DNA of 64,000 nucleotides, taken from positions 62,001-126,000 of the forward strand of contig CAILYI010000146.1 in assembly GCA_903838415.1 (NCBI GenBank). The letters run 5' to 3'. Positions 52,025 to 59,236 of this stretch are shown piece after piece (positions within the stretch are counted from its first letter, which is position 1; every line of letters starts with the position of its first letter). The notes beneath the pieces are model-generated. The model was not told the DNA's origin. It worked only from the letters and a program-made list of their open reading frames with translations, and made no database searches. Position numbers and translations under genes: made by a program. This stretch comes from an uncultured Anaerolineae bacterium. GTDB lineage: Bacteria > Chloroflexota > Anaerolineae > Anaerolineales > Villigracilaceae.

Positions 52025-52873
52025 ATGACGCTGGTCTCGATCAAAAACGAAATGACGAAGGCGCGCCGGGAACGTTATGCGATTCCCCTGTTTGATGTCT
52101 TTGATATGCAAGGCATGGAAGGCCTGCTGGACGCCCTGATTGCCAAACGCGCCCCAACCATCGTTGGCATTTATTCACCTTTCGCAGCCTTGCCCAATTG
52201 TCACGCCCTGGCAGCCTACATCCACAGCCGCGCGGATGATACCGATGTGCCGATCTCGCTGATGCTCGATCACGGCGCCAGCGTGGAGCAATGCCTGGAA
52301 ATGCTTTCCTTCGGCTTTACCGACGTGATGTATGACGGCTCAAAACTTCCGCTGGAGGAGAACATCGCCAACACCAGGCAGGTGGTCAGCGCTGCGCATG
52401 CCGTTGGCGCGGGCGTTGAAGCCGAACTGGGGCATGTCGGAATGGGCGATCAATACGACTCTTTGGGCGGACAGCGCATCGGATTCACGGACCCGGATAG
52501 CGTTGTCCGTTTTGTCGAGGAGACTGGCGTCGACTTCCTGGCGATCGCCTTTGGAAATGCCCACGGACTCTACAAAGGCGAACCCCATCTGGACCTGGAA
52601 CTGGTTGCTGAAATTCGTGGACGGGTAACTGTGCCGCTGGTCATGCACGGTGGGACGGGGCTATCTGACGAACAATTCCGCGGCGCGATTGCGGCAGGCA
52701 TCAGCAAAATCAACTTTGCCACCAGTATCATGAATGCCGCGGCCGACAACATGCGCGCCACCGCCGCCAAACCGGATTCCACCATGTTTGACATCTCCGA
52801 TGGAATCCGTGCCGCCTACTCCAAGTGGTGCGGCGATCTGTACGAAGTCTTTGGAACTGCCAGTCGCAGTTAA
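52025..52873 (+). CDS. Class II (zinc) ketose-bisphosphate aldolase-family protein
   Basis: The 282-residue protein has the class II aldolase landmarks: AIPLFDVFDMQGMEGLLDAL, MLDHGAS with catalytic Asp82 and zinc His83, FGFTDVMYDGSKLPLEENI, FGNAHGLYKGEPHLDL (zinc His), VMHGGTGL (zinc His) and KINFAT. It resembles the KbaY/GatY/FBA group that splits tagatose- or fructose-bisphosphate to triose phosphates, or a related sugar phosphate. It ends the operon, 11 nt after the epimerase-like gene, and a terminator follows. Confidence 0.93.
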   Translation: MTLVSIKNEMTKARRERYAIPLFDVFDMQGMEGLLDALIAKRAPTIVGIYSPFAALPNCHALAAYIHSRADDTDVPISLMLDHGASVEQCLEMLSFGFTDVMYDGSKLPLEENIANTRQVVSAAHAVGAGVEAELGHVGMGDQYDSLGGQRIGFTDPDSVVRFVEETGVDFLAIAFGNAHGLYKGEPHLDLELVAEIRGRVTVPLVMHGGTGLSDEQFRGAIAAGISKINFATSIMNAAADNMRATAAKPDSTMFDISDGIRAAYSKWCGDLYEVFGTASRS

Positions 52874-52888
52874 CCGGCTTTCAACACT

Positions 52889-52931
52889 CGGGCCGTACAC
52901 CGCCACCAAAATGGAGGCAATGTACGGCCCG
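52889..52931 (+). terminator. Terminator of the sugar-pathway operon
   Basis: CGGGCCGTACA (52889-52899) and TGTACGGCCCG (52921-52931) are perfectly complementary and followed by ATTTGTTTG. It lies between the converging aldolase and SDR genes. Confidence 0.8.
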
Positions 52932-52960
52932 ATTTGTTTGTCACTCTCTCACACCTGAAT

Positions 52961-53725
52961 CTACGTTCCCACCACAATCCCGCCATCCACCCGCAGGGTT
53001 TCGCCGGTGATAAAGGAGGCTTCGTCGGAGGCCAGAAACAGATAGGCGTTGGCGATGTCGCGCGGTTCGCCCAGGCGTCCAAGCGGAGTGCGCGCTTTCA
53101 TGCCATCCAGGATTTTTTCGGGCATGGCAGCGACCATCTCGGTGGCGGTGAAGCCGGGAGCCACGGCGTTGACACGGATGCCGAACTTGCCCAGTTCACG
53201 CGACCAGACTTTGGTCATGCCGATCACGCCCGCTTTGGCGGCGACGTAGTTGGTCTGCCCGAAGTTGCCGTCCAGCCCAACGATGGATGTGGCGTTCAGG
53301 ATCACGCCGCCGCCCTGCTTCGCCATCAGCGGAGCCACCGCCTGGGTGCAGTTAAAGACACCTTTCAGGTTGACCGATATCACAGCATCGAAATCGGCCT
53401 CCGCCATTTGTCCGGTCAATTGGCCATCCTTGAACTTGATCAACTGCCCATCACGCAGAATTCCCGCGTTGTTGACGAGCACGTCAACCCGGCCATATTT
53501 GGCGACGACAGCCTCGATCCAGGCCTGAACCTCGGCGTGGCTGACAACATTGACCTTGTAGAAGGCGGCTTTTTCGCCAAGCAATTTGACGGTTTCCTGC
53601 CCGGCGGCTTCATTCAGGTCACAAATCACAATGATTGCGCCTTCTTCAGCGAAACGCAGGGCAGTCGCTTTCCCAATGCCCGCCGCGCCGCCAGTGACGA
53701 GGACAACTTTTTCTTTCATACGCAT
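52961..53725 (-). CDS. Short-chain dehydrogenase/reductase (SDR)
   Basis: The start at 53725 follows AAGGAG and gives 254 residues. Marks are VVLVTGGAAGIGKATALRFA (NAD(P) loop TGGxxGIG), LVNNAGI, catalytic Ser in NATSIVG with YVAAK (Tyr-x3-Lys), and PLGRLGEPRDIANAYLFLAS. Sequence resembles the FabG-like branch, including a VSVNLKG-like ISVNLKGVF block. It is the last gene of the TetR-led operon, after the M20 peptidase. Substrate unknown; a hydroxy/keto compound released by the hydrolases upstream is a guess. Confidence 0.92.
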   Translation of the reverse strand: MRMKEKVVLVTGGAAGIGKATALRFAEEGAIIVICDLNEAAGQETVKLLGEKAAFYKVNVVSHAEVQAWIEAVVAKYGRVDVLVNNAGILRDGQLIKFKDGQLTGQMAEADFDAVISVNLKGVFNCTQAVAPLMAKQGGGVILNATSIVGLDGNFGQTNYVAAKAGVIGMTKVWSRELGKFGIRVNAVAPGFTATEMVAAMPEKILDGMKARTPLGRLGEPRDIANAYLFLASDEASFITGETLRVDGGIVVGT

Positions 53726-53779
53726 GGAATCTCCTTGAGTGAAAAGTAAGTGGCTGGATGATAATTCAATCACAAACGA

Positions 53780-55114
53780 TTAAGCCCGGTTGCTTTGCAG
53801 CGCCTGATAGATCGCCTTCACGCCAAAATCGAGCGCATCCACTGGCAGACGCTCATCAGCGGCATGGATGGTGCGGTTGAAGCTGAAATCATCGGGGAGC
53901 TTGAGCGGGGTAAAGCCGTAGGTCTGGATTCCCAGCTTGGAAAAGAAGCGCGCATCCGTCACGCCGCCCAACACCAGCGGGACAGGGGCGCCATCCGGGT
54001 CGAGGGTTCGGAGGGTACTCGCCAGCGCATCAAACATGCCCAGATCCGGTGCGGCAGGGCCGGGATCGTGCCCCACAATCTCCAGGATGTAATCATCGCC
54101 AAGTAAAGCGCGCAGTTCCCGCACCAGTGTTTCGGGAGCAAAACCAGGCACCAGGCGCCCGTCCAGCCCGATGGAAACCTCCGCAGGAATGACATTGACC
54201 TTGGTGCTGGCTTGCAGCATGGTCGCGCTGACGGTGTTGCGCAGCACAGGTGCGATGCCATCCGCCTTGTCACCGAGCAGCTTGAGAACGTTATTCGCCA
54301 GCAGCGGATTGGCTGCCTGACCGAGAACCATGCCGGGCAGTCCGCCCACAGCCTTGGAAATACCCTCGATCATCAGCCGAACGGGTTCAGTCAGGTGGTA
54401 AGGCAGGTTGTGCTGATCCATCAAGGTCAAAGCGCGCGCCGCCTTGGCCATGGCGCCGCCCCGAATGGGCATTGAGCCGTGTCCGCCGCGGCCCTGAAAA
54501 GTCAGCTTGATGCCGCAAAGTTGCTTTTCGGCCACCATGATGGGGTATAAACGCTTCCCGGCAATGGTCATGTTAAAGCCGCCGAACTCGCCGAAGGCGT
54601 AGCGGACATCCTTGAAGAGTTGGGGATGTTCACCCACCAGGAAGCGCGCGCCAAAATGGCCACCGTTCTCCTCATCCGCCACCGCGCAGAAGATGACATC
54701 GCCAGGCAGAGAGACGCCCTGCTCTTTGGCTTTTAAGAAAGCTGCCAGCAGCATGGCAACCCCGCCCTTCATGTCGAGCGCTCCGCGCCCCCAGATGTAT
54801 CCATCGACAATATCGGCGGCAAAAGGCGGGTGCTGCCAGTTTTGATTCTCAGTGGTAACAACATCAACATGACCGTATAACAGCAAAGGTGAAGCGCGCC
54901 CATTTCCTTTTAATCGCGCAATCACGTTCGTGCGCTGGGGCGTTTTCCCCAGGATGGTGGTCTGGAAACCGGCCTCGGTCAGCAGGCTATTGATGTACTG
55001 GATGCATTCGGTTTCGTTGCCGGGCGGATTGGTGGTGTCAAACCGGATCAGCTTCTGCAGTAGTTCGATTGGACGATCGTACAGCGATGTGGTTGGATTG
55101 AGATGATTACTCAT
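53780..55114 (-). CDS. M20-family metallopeptidase/deacylase
   Basis: The 444-residue protein has the M20 (ArgE/DapE/ACY1) metal site: LLLYGHVDVV, GRGALDMKGGVAMLL with bridging Asp, and VADEENGGHFGARFLV with catalytic Glu. A dimerisation domain (LTFQGRGGHGSMPIRGGA) and the C-terminal GVTDARFF and HAADERLPVDAL follow. Such di-zinc enzymes remove an N-acyl group or a C-terminal residue. It follows an AGGAGA site, 28 nt after the alpha/beta hydrolase gene. Confidence 0.93.
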   Translation of the reverse strand: MSNHLNPTTSLYDRPIELLQKLIRFDTTNPPGNETECIQYINSLLTEAGFQTTILGKTPQRTNVIARLKGNGRASPLLLYGHVDVVTTENQNWQHPPFAADIVDGYIWGRGALDMKGGVAMLLAAFLKAKEQGVSLPGDVIFCAVADEENGGHFGARFLVGEHPQLFKDVRYAFGEFGGFNMTIAGKRLYPIMVAEKQLCGIKLTFQGRGGHGSMPIRGGAMAKAARALTLMDQHNLPYHLTEPVRLMIEGISKAVGGLPGMVLGQAANPLLANNVLKLLGDKADGIAPVLRNTVSATMLQASTKVNVIPAEVSIGLDGRLVPGFAPETLVRELRALLGDDYILEIVGHDPGPAAPDLGMFDALASTLRTLDPDGAPVPLVLGGVTDARFFSKLGIQTYGFTPLKLPDDFSFNRTIHAADERLPVDALDFGVKAIYQALQSNRA

Positions 55115-55142
55115 GATGATCTCCTATCAATATTGGGGATGT

Positions 55143-56045
55143 TCACTGGAAACCGGATTGAATCAACCGCTCGACGATTTCCCGGCCGTGATGGTAAAGG
55201 AGGGAGATGTGGCCCTCGTTGTCCAGGAAGGTGGCCCGACAGTTTGGTATTTGTCCTGCAACCGCGCGGCCCATCGTCACCGGGACGTTTCGATCCAGGC
55301 CTCCATGCCAGAGTTGAACATGCGGCACGCGGACATCATTCATCTCAAACTGCCAGGGCTGGGTCATCAGAATTTCTTCCTGAACCCAACCTGAGACGCC
55401 GCTAGTCAGCGCATCCCGCGTAATAGCGAGAATGCCATCCGCGAAGTGCTGATCCTGTTCCAGAACCTGCCGGTCGGGCTCCGGCATTTGCTGCCAGATT
55501 GTTTTCAATTGACGCGCAAGCCGCTCGGGTTGGCGGCGCAGCGTCGAAAACACCAGCCACAACATCAGCCGGGCCAGCCAGGGCAAACGCTGCGCCAGGC
55601 TGAATTTCTTCCGGTTGGATTCGTGCATGCCCTGGGGGCCGATGTCAGCCGGGCCAACCCCCGAAACGACCGCCAGCGAAGCCAATCGTCCGGGAATTTG
55701 TGCAGCGCAGGCCAGGGCAAACGGACCTCCCCCGGAATATCCCAAAACAGCAAATTTGGCAATTTTCAGTTGATCCGCCAACGCGACGACATCGCCGGGA
55801 AAATCGACAATTCGAAAGTTGCGCTTCGGGCTGGAACGGCCATAACCGGGTCGATCCATGCCGATAAAGCAGACGTCATCCCGACCGATATAGTCTGCAA
55901 TCAAGGCAGCTTCGCGGCGCGAACCAGGTATGCCGTGAAAGTCGAAGACCGGGAAACCTGCCGGATCGCCATAGATGCCATATCCGAGCACCCGGCCATC
56001 TGGCAGTGTGAGGGTGTTTTCAATCATCGCGGCGGTTTCAGGCAT
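55143..56045 (-). CDS. Alpha/beta-hydrolase
   Basis: The 300-residue protein has a typical hydrolase fold: oxyanion region FDFHGIPGSRREAALIAD, FIGMDRPGYGRSSP, and nucleophile elbow VLGYSGGGPFALACA (Ser in GYSGG). A helical cap (EPDRQVLEQDQHFADGILAI) precedes the catalytic His in DNEGHISLLYHHG. It lies 8 nt overlapping with the MFS gene. The chosen start keeps this overlap; a Met six codons later is an alternative. Ester or lactone hydrolysis is likely, substrate unknown. Confidence 0.9.
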   Translation of the reverse strand: MPETAAMIENTLTLPDGRVLGYGIYGDPAGFPVFDFHGIPGSRREAALIADYIGRDDVCFIGMDRPGYGRSSPKRNFRIVDFPGDVVALADQLKIAKFAVLGYSGGGPFALACAAQIPGRLASLAVVSGVGPADIGPQGMHESNRKKFSLAQRLPWLARLMLWLVFSTLRRQPERLARQLKTIWQQMPEPDRQVLEQDQHFADGILAITRDALTSGVSGWVQEEILMTQPWQFEMNDVRVPHVQLWHGGLDRNVPVTMGRAVAGQIPNCRATFLDNEGHISLLYHHGREIVERLIQSGFQ

Positions 56046-57369
56046 TGGCGCGGATTTCGCCTTTTTTGATCGGAAACAGCGTGATGAAAGCCAGCAGGAC
56101 CACGATAAACTGGGCGAGAAAAATCACGCCATAATTATAACCACTGGCTTCAATCACAATCCCGGTCAGGGCCGGGCCGATCGACATCCCGGCCATATTG
56201 GCCATGGAAGTCAGGGCTGTCATCGTCCCCAGGGTTTTATCATCCGGCGCAGCGTCGATCAGGGTGACAAAGCTGTTCACAAACCAGAGCGTATAAAAAG
56301 CCGCCACCATCACCATCAACGGTATGAACAACGCTTTGGATGGAAACATAAATATCAGGAGGGCGCCGGCGGCCCAACCGAGACAGCCAATCATCATGGT
56401 CGTCTTTCGTCCAATCTTGTTGGCAAGCAAAGCCGCCGGGAAGGATACCAGCATCAGGGTTGCGCCCGCCACCAGGAACGGCAGCCCGGCCTGCGCCTGG
56501 CTCGCCCCCATGACCGTCATGTTGTAAGAACTGATGAAGGCCTGGATTAATGAGAAACCAAACATACCCAGAAAAATATTCAGGGTCATAAAGATAATGC
56601 TGCGCTTGTTTTCCTCGGGAAAACCGCGCACCACGGATAAGGTTCGCTTCAACCCCATTTCGTTCGCCTGGTTTGCCAGTTCATCTTCGGCGCCAATCTC
56701 GCTGCCTTTGCGCTCTTTAATGGAGACCAATCCGATCCCTGTCAGGATCAGCGTGACCACCAGCGACAGGATAAACGGCAAGGTGATGTTAATGTCATAG
56801 AGCAGGCTGCTGCCAATCCCCAACCCGATGGAAAGCAGAGTTGCCAGGATAATCCCGAGCGAGCGCGCCTTGGTGCGATCCTTGGAGGGTGCGAGGTCAT
56901 ACACCAACGCGTCAATCGGCGTGCGCGCCACAGCCAGCGGCACAAGCACCAGCATCAGCATCAGAAAAAAGGGGATAAATAACGGCAGAAGCAATTGAAA
57001 GTTCCCGCTTGATTCTGGCGTGATTCCCTTATAAATGAGAGGAACCGCCGCCAGAGCAATCGCCGCCAGGGGCGCGGTCGCCACGACGAACGGCATGCGC
57101 CTGCCCAAGCGCCCGCGATATCCATCACTCATCGCACCGATGACGGGTGCCAGCAGAAAAGCGGCAATATTATCAAGCACCAGGATGATGCCAACGGTCT
57201 TGGGCGTCAAGCCAAACCCGATCACATCCGCCTGGAAATTCGGATTTCCGCCCTGCAAATACAGGGGGATATAAGTGTTGTACAGATACCACATGAAACC
57301 ATCGATCGCGCCCGCCCCGATCAGGAGCACAAGTACAACCTGCCACCAGTTTGTCCTCTGTCTGTCCAT
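56038..57369 (-). CDS. MFS transporter (sugar:cation symporter-like, GPH/SLC45 group)
   Basis: The 443-residue protein has about twelve membrane helices: VVLVLLIGAGAIDGFMWYLYNTYIPLYLQ at the start, LDNIAAFLLAPVIGAMSDGYRGRLGRRMPF (the MFS loop 2-3 motif with D-x-RRGRR-like Arg) and a central charged loop (KERKGSEIGAEDEL). This resembles the GPH/sucrose-type branch for glycosides or oligosaccharides. It follows a GGAGG site, 27 nt after the TetR gene. It probably imports the substrate of the enzymes downstream. Confidence 0.88.
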   Translation of the reverse strand: MDRQRTNWWQVVLVLLIGAGAIDGFMWYLYNTYIPLYLQGGNPNFQADVIGFGLTPKTVGIILVLDNIAAFLLAPVIGAMSDGYRGRLGRRMPFVVATAPLAAIALAAVPLIYKGITPESSGNFQLLLPLFIPFFLMLMLVLVPLAVARTPIDALVYDLAPSKDRTKARSLGIILATLLSIGLGIGSSLLYDINITLPFILSLVVTLILTGIGLVSIKERKGSEIGAEDELANQANEMGLKRTLSVVRGFPEENKRSIIFMTLNIFLGMFGFSLIQAFISSYNMTVMGASQAQAGLPFLVAGATLMLVSFPAALLANKIGRKTTMMIGCLGWAAGALLIFMFPSKALFIPLMVMVAAFYTLWFVNSFVTLIDAAPDDKTLGTMTALTSMANMAGMSIGPALTGIVIEASGYNYGVIFLAQFIVVLLAFITLFPIKKGEIRANA

Positions 57370-57396
57370 CTTCCATCCTCCGTGCGATTTTGGGAT

Positions 57397-58089
57397 TTAT
57401 TCGAACCCGACGGCTTGCATAAATCGCCTGATCTCGATTTGCGCAAATTCATCGGTATGATCTGCCAGGATGACTTGATATTGTTGGTTCAATTCCAGGG
57501 AGGTGATGCCGTGGATAAAACTCCAGGCTGACAGCGCAAGATGAATGACCTGGGGCGATTGCGTTTCCCCCGAATTCTCCAAAGCTGTCAGCTGCGCATC
57601 CAACGCCGGGGTGTGTGTTATTTTTTGGAGCGTCCCAGATAATTTCCCGGCTTGATCGGCGGCCTGTATCACGCTTAACAGGACCTGAAAGCTGTGGTCG
57701 CCAGCCTGCCCAGCCTCGGCAGTCAACGTATAACCCGGGACGGGGTTGCCGAACAAAAGGCTGTATGGCTCTGGATGGCTGAGCGCCCACTGCCGGTATG
57801 CGCTAAACAGCGCCAATAATCTCCCGGCGTGCTCTTCTGGCGGCAGGCTGTCCCGGGCTTGTTCGAGAGCCGCTGTGAAAGAACGATAAGCGTCTTGAAT
57901 GAGCGCCGAAACCAGATCATTCCTGCTGGAAAAGTATCGATACAGCGCGGGCGTGGTCAAAACCATTTCGCGCGCGATCGATCCCAACGAAAGCGAAGAA
58001 GCACCCGTCTGGGCGATCTGTTTCCAGGCGATCGCTTTAATTTCTTCGCGGATATTTTCGTGGAGCAGCTGTCTGCGGTTGGATGTCAT
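57397..58089 (-). CDS. TetR/AcrR-family regulator
   Basis: The start at 58089 gives 230 residues. The HTH spans about residues 20-60 (AWKQIAQTGASSLSLGSIAREMVLTTPALYRYFSSR). The C-terminal part with YRQWALSHPEPYSLLFGNPVPGY resembles the WHG-type ligand domain. It leads the operon MFS-hydrolase-M20-SDR. A perfect palindrome downstream of its -10 box supports autorepression. Met at residue -7 (58110) is rejected because it overlaps the operator. Confidence 0.92.
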   Translation of the reverse strand: MTSNRRQLLHENIREEIKAIAWKQIAQTGASSLSLGSIAREMVLTTPALYRYFSSRNDLVSALIQDAYRSFTAALEQARDSLPPEEHAGRLLALFSAYRQWALSHPEPYSLLFGNPVPGYTLTAEAGQAGDHSFQVLLSVIQAADQAGKLSGTLQKITHTPALDAQLTALENSGETQSPQVIHLALSAWSFIHGITSLELNQQYQVILADHTDEFAQIEIRRFMQAVGFE

Positions 58090-58112
58090 GGGAATAACCG
58101 GAACTCGCAATA

Positions 58113-58155
58113 GTTAATACCATTAACAGTATAGTGAGCAAAGAAAATTTGTCAA
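58113..58155 (-). promoter_or_regulatory. TetR-operon promoter and operator
   Basis: On the minus strand TTGACA (58155-58150) and TATACT (58133-58128) are spaced by 16 nt. Directly downstream, GTTAAT-N3-ATTAAC (58113-58127) is a perfect inverted repeat, the likely TetR operator. Confidence 0.82.
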
Positions 58156-58305
58156 GAGAGTTTCTGCGCCACGTTGCAGACTAGGCGCGGCAGTCCACCT
58201 ACCCATTCTTGAATACACACCGACTTGCTTTTCAACACCGCATAATAAAATGGATTGTGCTACACTGAAACCATCCCCGCATAACGGGAAAGAATGTGAG
58301 ATGAA

Positions 58306-58707
58306 ATGGCCACACCAAACGAAACAGATAATGAAATCATGGTTCCATGCAAGCTTTGCCCCAACCCGGTTTGGATTCGAAAAGACCGGATGCAAACACA
58401 TGTACAGAAAGTCCACTCAGCCAAGGCTGCTCCAAAAAAAAGTTTTACAACTTACAAAGCACGGATTGCGAGCACCTTCCCCCCAAAAGTGGTCACGAAA
58501 TCGGTAACTGTCAAACAGGCTGGCGTACCAAAGGGTGCGATTAAAATCATCCTTACATCAAGAGCAGGCTTGCGAGTTGGCCAGGGAATCTGCGCAGAAT
58601 GTGGAGTTGAGCAGTTGTCCCTATGGCGCTATTCTGAAAGTAATCAGGGAGCAGTGGAAATTTGCAGCGGGTGCAAGCAAAACGTTTTTGATCGATCTTT
58701 CAGTTAG
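58306..58707 (+). CDS. Small protein with two zinc-binding motifs
   Basis: This 133-residue protein is not a family I can name. Residues 15-37 form a C2H2-like finger (Cys15, Cys18, His32, His37 in CKLCPNPVWIRKDRMQTHVQ). A basic linker rich in Lys, Thr and Ala follows to about residue 90. The C terminus carries a second CxxC...CxxC pair (Cys96, 99, 120, 123 in CAECG and CSGCKQNVFD). Lys-rich content and fingers suggest nucleic-acid binding. A strong terminator 52 nt beyond its stop supports an expressed gene. It stands alone between the TetR promoter and HicB. Confidence 0.75.
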   Translation: MATPNETDNEIMVPCKLCPNPVWIRKDRMQTHVQKVHSAKAAPKKSFTTYKARIASTFPPKVVTKSVTVKQAGVPKGAIKIILTSRAGLRVGQGICAECGVEQLSLWRYSESNQGAVEICSGCKQNVFDRSFS

Positions 58708-58758
58708 GCCAGTGTTTCTGAAAATGATTAGGGCGTGATAAAACATGGTGTGAGAATC

Positions 58759-58795
58759 GAAAAGAGAGCTGGTAGTTATTACCATCTCTCTTTTC
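58759..58795. terminator. Strong bidirectional terminator
   Basis: GAAAAGAGAG (58759-58768) and CTCTCTTTTC (58786-58795) pair perfectly, with TGGTA/TACCA pairing inside around a 5-nt loop. A and T runs within the arms suit termination in both directions, for the zinc-finger gene and the converging HicB gene. Confidence 0.85.
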
Positions 58796-58898
58796 AAACC
58801 AGCTTTATGTATGTGTACTTGGGCGTTGAGGGGTAGCACCATTCTCTTTCGTTATTTCAAAAAGCGCAGCCCTAACAATCAGACTTGGTACCGCCAAT

Positions 58899-59129
58899 TT
58901 ATCCAGCAACAGCCGCCAATTGGTAAATGGCTGGACGATGCTTCGGGCGGGAAATAGGCTTATGCTCCGCCTTTGCAGCTTCCAACCATGCTTTTTTAGC
59001 AATCAAAGCCTGTACCAGAGCTGCCTCTGGTGTCTCTCCAAAGGCAGAACAATGTGCAAGATCAGGAAAATCGGCAATATAACCCCCGTCTTCGTCACTA
59101 TAGAAAATATTGATATGAGAGTCTTTCAT
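58899..59129 (-). CDS. hicB: HicB-like antitoxin, without recognisable HicA
   Basis: The 76-residue protein matches the HicB fold: INIFYSDEDGGYIADFPDLA, HCSAFGETPEAALVQALIA and a C-terminal KPISRPKHRPAIYQ tail. HicB proteins neutralise the HicA mRNA interferase and repress their own operon. No HicA-like frame is adjacent. Upstream, between 59136 and 59235, a short open segment ending LMQLIERYDLKLEE overlaps no known family and may be a remnant of a partner. It follows a GGAGG site. Confidence 0.85.
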   Translation of the reverse strand: MKDSHINIFYSDEDGGYIADFPDLAHCSAFGETPEAALVQALIAKKAWLEAAKAEHKPISRPKHRPAIYQLAAVAG

Positions 59130-59236
59130 GGTTACTCCTCCAGCTTCAGGTCATATCGTTCAATCAGTTGCATTAAATCATTTTGAATCGTAGCGGCGCT
59201 TACGGAATTTCCAAATGAACTCGCGATACCCGGTAA

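Noticed and set aside
58805-59002. Possible HicA partner frame next to HicB
   Set aside because: It overlaps HicB in another frame and lacks any HicA-like dsRBD sequence or the catalytic His.
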